From Lewinellaceae bacterium (GTDB taxonomy: Bacteria > Bacteroidota > Bacteroidia > Chitinophagales > Saprospiraceae): DNA of 64,000 nt. The notes below the pieces were generated by a model, which was not told the origin of the DNA, did not search any database, and was given only the letters and a program-made list of their open reading frames with translations. Made by a program: the position numbers and the translations under genes. This document shows positions 61,554 through 64,000 of the stretch, piece after piece. The stretch is from the NCBI GenBank assembly GCA_020636405.1, contig JACJXW010000010.1, forward strand, positions 62,001-126,000, read 5' to 3'. The stretch's first letter is position 1. Each line of letters starts with the position of its first letter.

Positions 61554-62933
61554 ATGTTAAATAATAATTCTAAACTTACCCCTCTCCTCCTCTCCCTATT
61601 CCTCCTCCTCGCCTGCCAGCGCCCCCTAATCCACCTGGTTCGCCCCGGCGCCCCGGCCGATCCCCAACTCACCTACAAAAAATACAAACCGCATCCGGAG
61701 GACAAAATCATCTCCAGAACCGCTTACCTCGACAAACTCTACGGTTTCTGGCTCGGCCAGTGCATCGGCAACTGGACTGGCCTGATCACCGAAATGGATA
61801 AGATCGGTGGCGAAGGCAAAGACGGAAGGGGGGCCGGCTTTTACACCCGCGACAACTGGGGAGGGCCGGATGAGCCCAACATCTGGAATTCCAATCCCTT
61901 GTCCGATACCATCGGTTTTTATTTCGAGGATGAAGGCGGCATATGGGGCGCCGATGACGATACGGACATCGAGTATATCTACCAGTACCTGTTGTATTCC
62001 AACCGTACAACCTTGCTAACCGGCGAGCAGATACGCAATGGGTGGCTGCGGCACATCAAAGCTGAAGAGGAGAACTATCTTTGGGTATCCAACCAGCAGG
62101 CGTTTGATTTGATGCAGAAGGGGTTCGTCCCTCCGGCAACCGGCAACCCTGAAAACAACCCCTACTACGAGATGATCGACGCCCAACTGACCACCGAGAT
62201 CTTCGGCCTCTTCGCCCCCTCCCGCCCGGATGTGGCCCTGAAAATGGCCCAACTGCCTATACAGACGACGGCACGGGAAAACGCGGAGCGGATCGCGGAG
62301 TTTTATGTCATCATGCATTCCCTGGCTTCCTCCGTTGATGAAAGCCTGCCCCTGAAAGAGCAGGTTTTCGGAATAGCAGACGAGGCCCGCAAACACCTGC
62401 CCAATGATTCCTACCCCGCCAAAATGTACGATTTTGTAAAAGGCCGGTACCAGTCCGGCGCCACCTGGGAAGAAGCGAGAGACGCCCTCCATGAAAAATA
62501 CCAGATGAGGCAGGAGGACGGCTATCAATGGCCGGCAAAGGACCCCGTTTGTAACGGTTGTTTTGCCGCCGGCATCAATTTCGGCGCCAGCATCATTAGC
62601 CTGTTGTACGGGGAAGGAGACATCAAAGAGACCATCAAAATAGGCGTATTAGGTGGCTGGGACTCCGACAACCCCACCGCCACCTGGGGCGGCCTGCTGG
62701 GCTTTATGATTGGGAAGGAGGGCATCGAAGAGGCCTTCGGCCGCCAGTTCGCCGGCCAGTTCAATATCCACCGGACAAGAAGGGGCTTTCCGAATGATGG
62801 AATGGACTCCTTTTACAATATGGCCCGTAAAGGAACCTTTATTGTGGACCGGGTGGTGCAGGAAGAGATGAGAGGAGGAGTGAGCCTGGAGAAGGGGGTT
62901 TGGTATATCCCGGAGGCGGGAGTGGATTATTGA
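61554..62933 (+). CDS. ADP-ribosylglycohydrolase-family lipoprotein
   Basis: 459 aa. The signal sequence ends in a lipobox ('LFLLLACQRP', Cys at about 21). The ARH fold has 'FWLGQCIGNWTGLI' at the start, an aspartate-rich loop 'ADDDTDIEYIYQ' (metal site) and 'GGWDSDNPTATWGGLLGFMI', the second metal motif in modified form. ARH enzymes remove ADP-ribose from proteins or other molecules. A lipid-anchored, exported member is unusual because ADP-ribosylation is normally cytoplasmic. The substrate is unknown and may not be ADP-ribose. Confidence 0.87.
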   Translation: MLNNNSKLTPLLLSLFLLLACQRPLIHLVRPGAPADPQLTYKKYKPHPEDKIISRTAYLDKLYGFWLGQCIGNWTGLITEMDKIGGEGKDGRGAGFYTRDNWGGPDEPNIWNSNPLSDTIGFYFEDEGGIWGADDDTDIEYIYQYLLYSNRTTLLTGEQIRNGWLRHIKAEEENYLWVSNQQAFDLMQKGFVPPATGNPENNPYYEMIDAQLTTEIFGLFAPSRPDVALKMAQLPIQTTARENAERIAEFYVIMHSLASSVDESLPLKEQVFGIADEARKHLPNDSYPAKMYDFVKGRYQSGATWEEARDALHEKYQMRQEDGYQWPAKDPVCNGCFAAGINFGASIISLLYGEGDIKETIKIGVLGGWDSDNPTATWGGLLGFMIGKEGIEEAFGRQFAGQFNIHRTRRGFPNDGMDSFYNMARKGTFIVDRVVQEEMRGGVSLEKGVWYIPEAGVDY

Positions 62934-63147
62934 ACGTGGATTTACGCCAGCCAGATACCGACAGGTTATTGCGCACCGAGAGTGTGGCCTGGGGTATAGG
63001 GGTAAAAGGAAAGGGAACAGCCCAACGCCGAAAACGGAGGCCCCCCCTGTTTTCCCTCAATGGGGACAGCATGGCTACTAACCAGGTAAGGAAATCTTAT
63101 TTTCAGAATTTTGAAAAAAAAGCCTCCACTTCCGTGAAGGCCATCTG

Positions 63148-63221
63148 TAGCGCGAGGCGGGCTTGAACCGCCGACCTCATGATTATGAATCATGCGCTCT
63201 AACCAGCTGAGCTACCGCGCC
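63148..63221 (-). tRNA. tRNA-Met (anticodon CAU)
   Basis: 74 bases on the minus strand fold into a cloverleaf: acceptor stem GGCGCGG (with two G-U pairs to TCGCGCT), D-stem GCTC/GAGC, anticodon stem CATGA/TCATG with loop TTCATAA (anticodon CAT), T-stem GGCGG/CCGCC with TTCAAGC loop, discriminator A. CCA is not encoded. The CAU anticodon could be elongator Met or an Ile tRNA modified to lysidine; the TTCATAA loop favours neither. It has a good promoter (63235-63266). Confidence 0.93.
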
Positions 63222-63234
63222 ATTTTTGCGAGTG

Positions 63235-63266
63235 CAAATATACAGCTTTTAACCACTTTTCCACAA
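63235..63266 (-). promoter_or_regulatory. Promoter of tRNA-Met
   Basis: TTG (63264-63266), 21-base spacer, TATATTTG (63235-63242), full pattern match. Predicted start near 63229, eight bases before the tRNA's first base. Confidence 0.6.
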
Positions 63267-63350
63267 CAATTCCAGCCGGATATTTTTTATCTTCCTGGTA
63301 TTTCTCATTCGTTTTTTTAAAACCATGCTTTAACCGGAAAAATTCCCGAC

Positions 63351-63725
63351 ATGTCCGACCCACGCAAAAACATCCGCCCTGCCGTCCTCATCGAAAAGGA
63401 AGCCGCCACGGAAGAAGAACGATTCCAGAACGACGTCCTGCGCCCCATCCTTAAAATGCAGAACGATCTGCTACAGGCTATCTTCCTCCACGTCATGGCC
63501 AGGCGCAAGGTGAACTTCAACAACCTCTCCCGGCAGAAACAGGAAAAACAGATCGATCATAGCCTGAGTAAGGACAACCGCCTGCGCTTCCTCCTACTTG
63601 GAACGGTGATCGGCCAGTTTACCACCGAGGAATATGAACGCTTCCTTAAAATCGAACCAGAGGCCACCCGCCGGATCATGAGTATGATGGGGGAACGGCT
63701 GAGGGGGCAGTTGGTGGATTCGTGA
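63351..63725 (+). CDS. Small cytoplasmic helical protein of unknown function
   Basis: 124 aa without signal peptide. Helical and charged, with 'ERFQNDVLRPILKMQNDLLQ' near 23-42, 'NFNNLSRQKQEKQIDHSL' and 'TVIGQFTTEEYERFLKIEP'. It probably forms a helical bundle; the family is not recognised. Its last codons (GTG GAT TCG TGA) are the first unit of a short repeat array that runs on for about 60 bases, so the stop codon lies inside repeats. Neighbours: tRNA-Met and a partial outer-membrane protein gene. Confidence 0.65.
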   Translation: MSDPRKNIRPAVLIEKEAATEEERFQNDVLRPILKMQNDLLQAIFLHVMARRKVNFNNLSRQKQEKQIDHSLSKDNRLRFLLLGTVIGQFTTEEYERFLKIEPEATRRIMSMMGERLRGQLVDS

Positions 63726-63773
63726 TTCGTGGATTCGTGATTCGTGATTCGTGATTCGTGGATTCGTGGATTC
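63714..63773. repeat. Short tandem repeats of GTGATTC/GTGGATTC
   Basis: Eight consecutive units, alternating GTGGATTC and GTGATTC, from 63714 to 63773. The first unit overlaps the end of the preceding gene and supplies its stop codon. Confidence 0.8.
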
Positions 63774-63809
63774 GGATTACGAGTAACGAATAACGGACAA
63801 CGGACAACC

Positions 63810-64000
63810 TCAATAAAAGTTCGTTTCCTTGCCGGCGCTCCCTGCGCCCTGTTCGACTCTTCCCAACAGCACATTTACGCCCACCCGCAAGTTGGCGCTG
63901 TGGCTGACCTCCGGGCGGAAGGCGGTGATGATGTTGTCGGTGGCTGCCATCAGTTGTACCGGGCCGAGTAGCAAGGTGGCGTTGAGGCCCAGGTTATCCA
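63810..64000 (-). CDS. End of an outer-membrane protein gene (DUF5723-like, partial)
   Basis: The C-terminal 63 codons lie in the window; the rest is beyond the edge. The sequence 'DNLGLNATLLLGPVQLMAAT' and 'AFRPEVSHSANLRVGVNVLL' has the alternating beta-strand pattern ('GP-V-Q-L', 'N-L-R-V-G-V-N-V/L') of Bacteroidota outer-membrane proteins with a DUF5723-type barrel. It ends in TGA at 63810-63812. Confidence 0.65.
   Translation of the reverse strand, partial: DNLGLNATLLLGPVQLMAATDNIITAFRPEVSHSANLRVGVNVLLGRVEQGAGSAGKETNFY

Noticed and set aside
62900..63166. 88-codon plus-strand ORF after the ARH gene
   Set aside because: It overlaps the tRNA-Met gene and has an arginine/proline-rich, low-complexity product.
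1..64000. CRISPR array, intact IS element or prophage
   Set aside because: No regularly spaced identical repeats and no transposase, integrase or phage structural gene were found on reading through.

Overview
The window looks like chromosomal DNA of a Bacteroidota bacterium, most likely of the Saprospiraceae/Lewinella group. The evidence is: promoter-like TTG...TAnnTTTG sequences instead of -35/-10 boxes, few Shine-Dalgarno sites, a proline-rich TonB with the C-terminal layout usual in Bacteroidota, a Rho with a long acidic insert, a two-component 'Y_Y_Y' propeller kinase, many short-signal-peptide outer-membrane proteins, and moderately GC-rich coding DNA. No rRNA, CRISPR array, intact transposase or prophage was seen.

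Layout. 1-3.3 kb: a small stress cluster (unknown protein, Hsp20, tandem universal stress protein) and a zinc-dependent deacylase with an attenuator-like leader. 3.4-16.2 kb: two paralogous LuxR-type response regulators, each next to a large sensor kinase (TPR type and beta-propeller type), flanking a gene-poor, repeat-bearing stretch (6.5-11.6 kb) with two probable small RNAs and several doubtful short ORFs. 16.3-30.7 kb: sugar transporter, DUF763 protein, ECF sigma/anti-sigma pair opposite a secreted protein, an operon of an autoinducer-synthase-like acyltransferase, an isoprenylcysteine-type methyltransferase and a metal-binding HMA protein, then membrane, VWA and lipoprotein genes separated by palindromic repeats. 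30.9-43.1 kb: amino-acid and hydroxyacid catabolism (fused 5-oxoprolinase, a FAD/Fe-S D-2-hydroxyacid dehydrogenase, fused FTCD), interrupted by remnants of a LytS-type kinase and an outer-membrane barrel gene. 43.5-64 kb: mostly housekeeping genes: citrate synthase of the eukaryote-like type, gcvH-VanZ-tonB, rpmH, frr, a YugP-type protease, serS/rho divergent pair, a MscS channel, groES-groEL, patatin, an iron alcohol dehydrogenase, a lipoprotein ADP-ribosylglycohydrolase, tRNA-Met(CAU) and the end of an outer-membrane protein gene.

How parts work together. 5-oxoprolinase (5-oxoproline to glutamate) and FTCD (formiminoglutamate to glutamate, with one-carbon units passed to tetrahydrofolate) both yield glutamate, and the nearby flavoprotein can feed electrons from a 2-hydroxyacid to the respiratory chain. 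GcvH belongs to the same one-carbon economy. The sigma/anti-sigma pair and the two kinase/regulator pairs are the visible regulatory systems.

The best candidates for something undescribed are the three-gene acyltransferase/methyltransferase/HMA operon (21.9-23.7 kb), three similar orphan transcription units on the minus strand (near 3.5, 8.5 and 43.3 kb) that pair a promoter-like box with a strong hairpin terminator but contain no gene, and the strong leader hairpins before the deacylase and FTCD genes. All functions are read by eye from motifs; no database search was possible.
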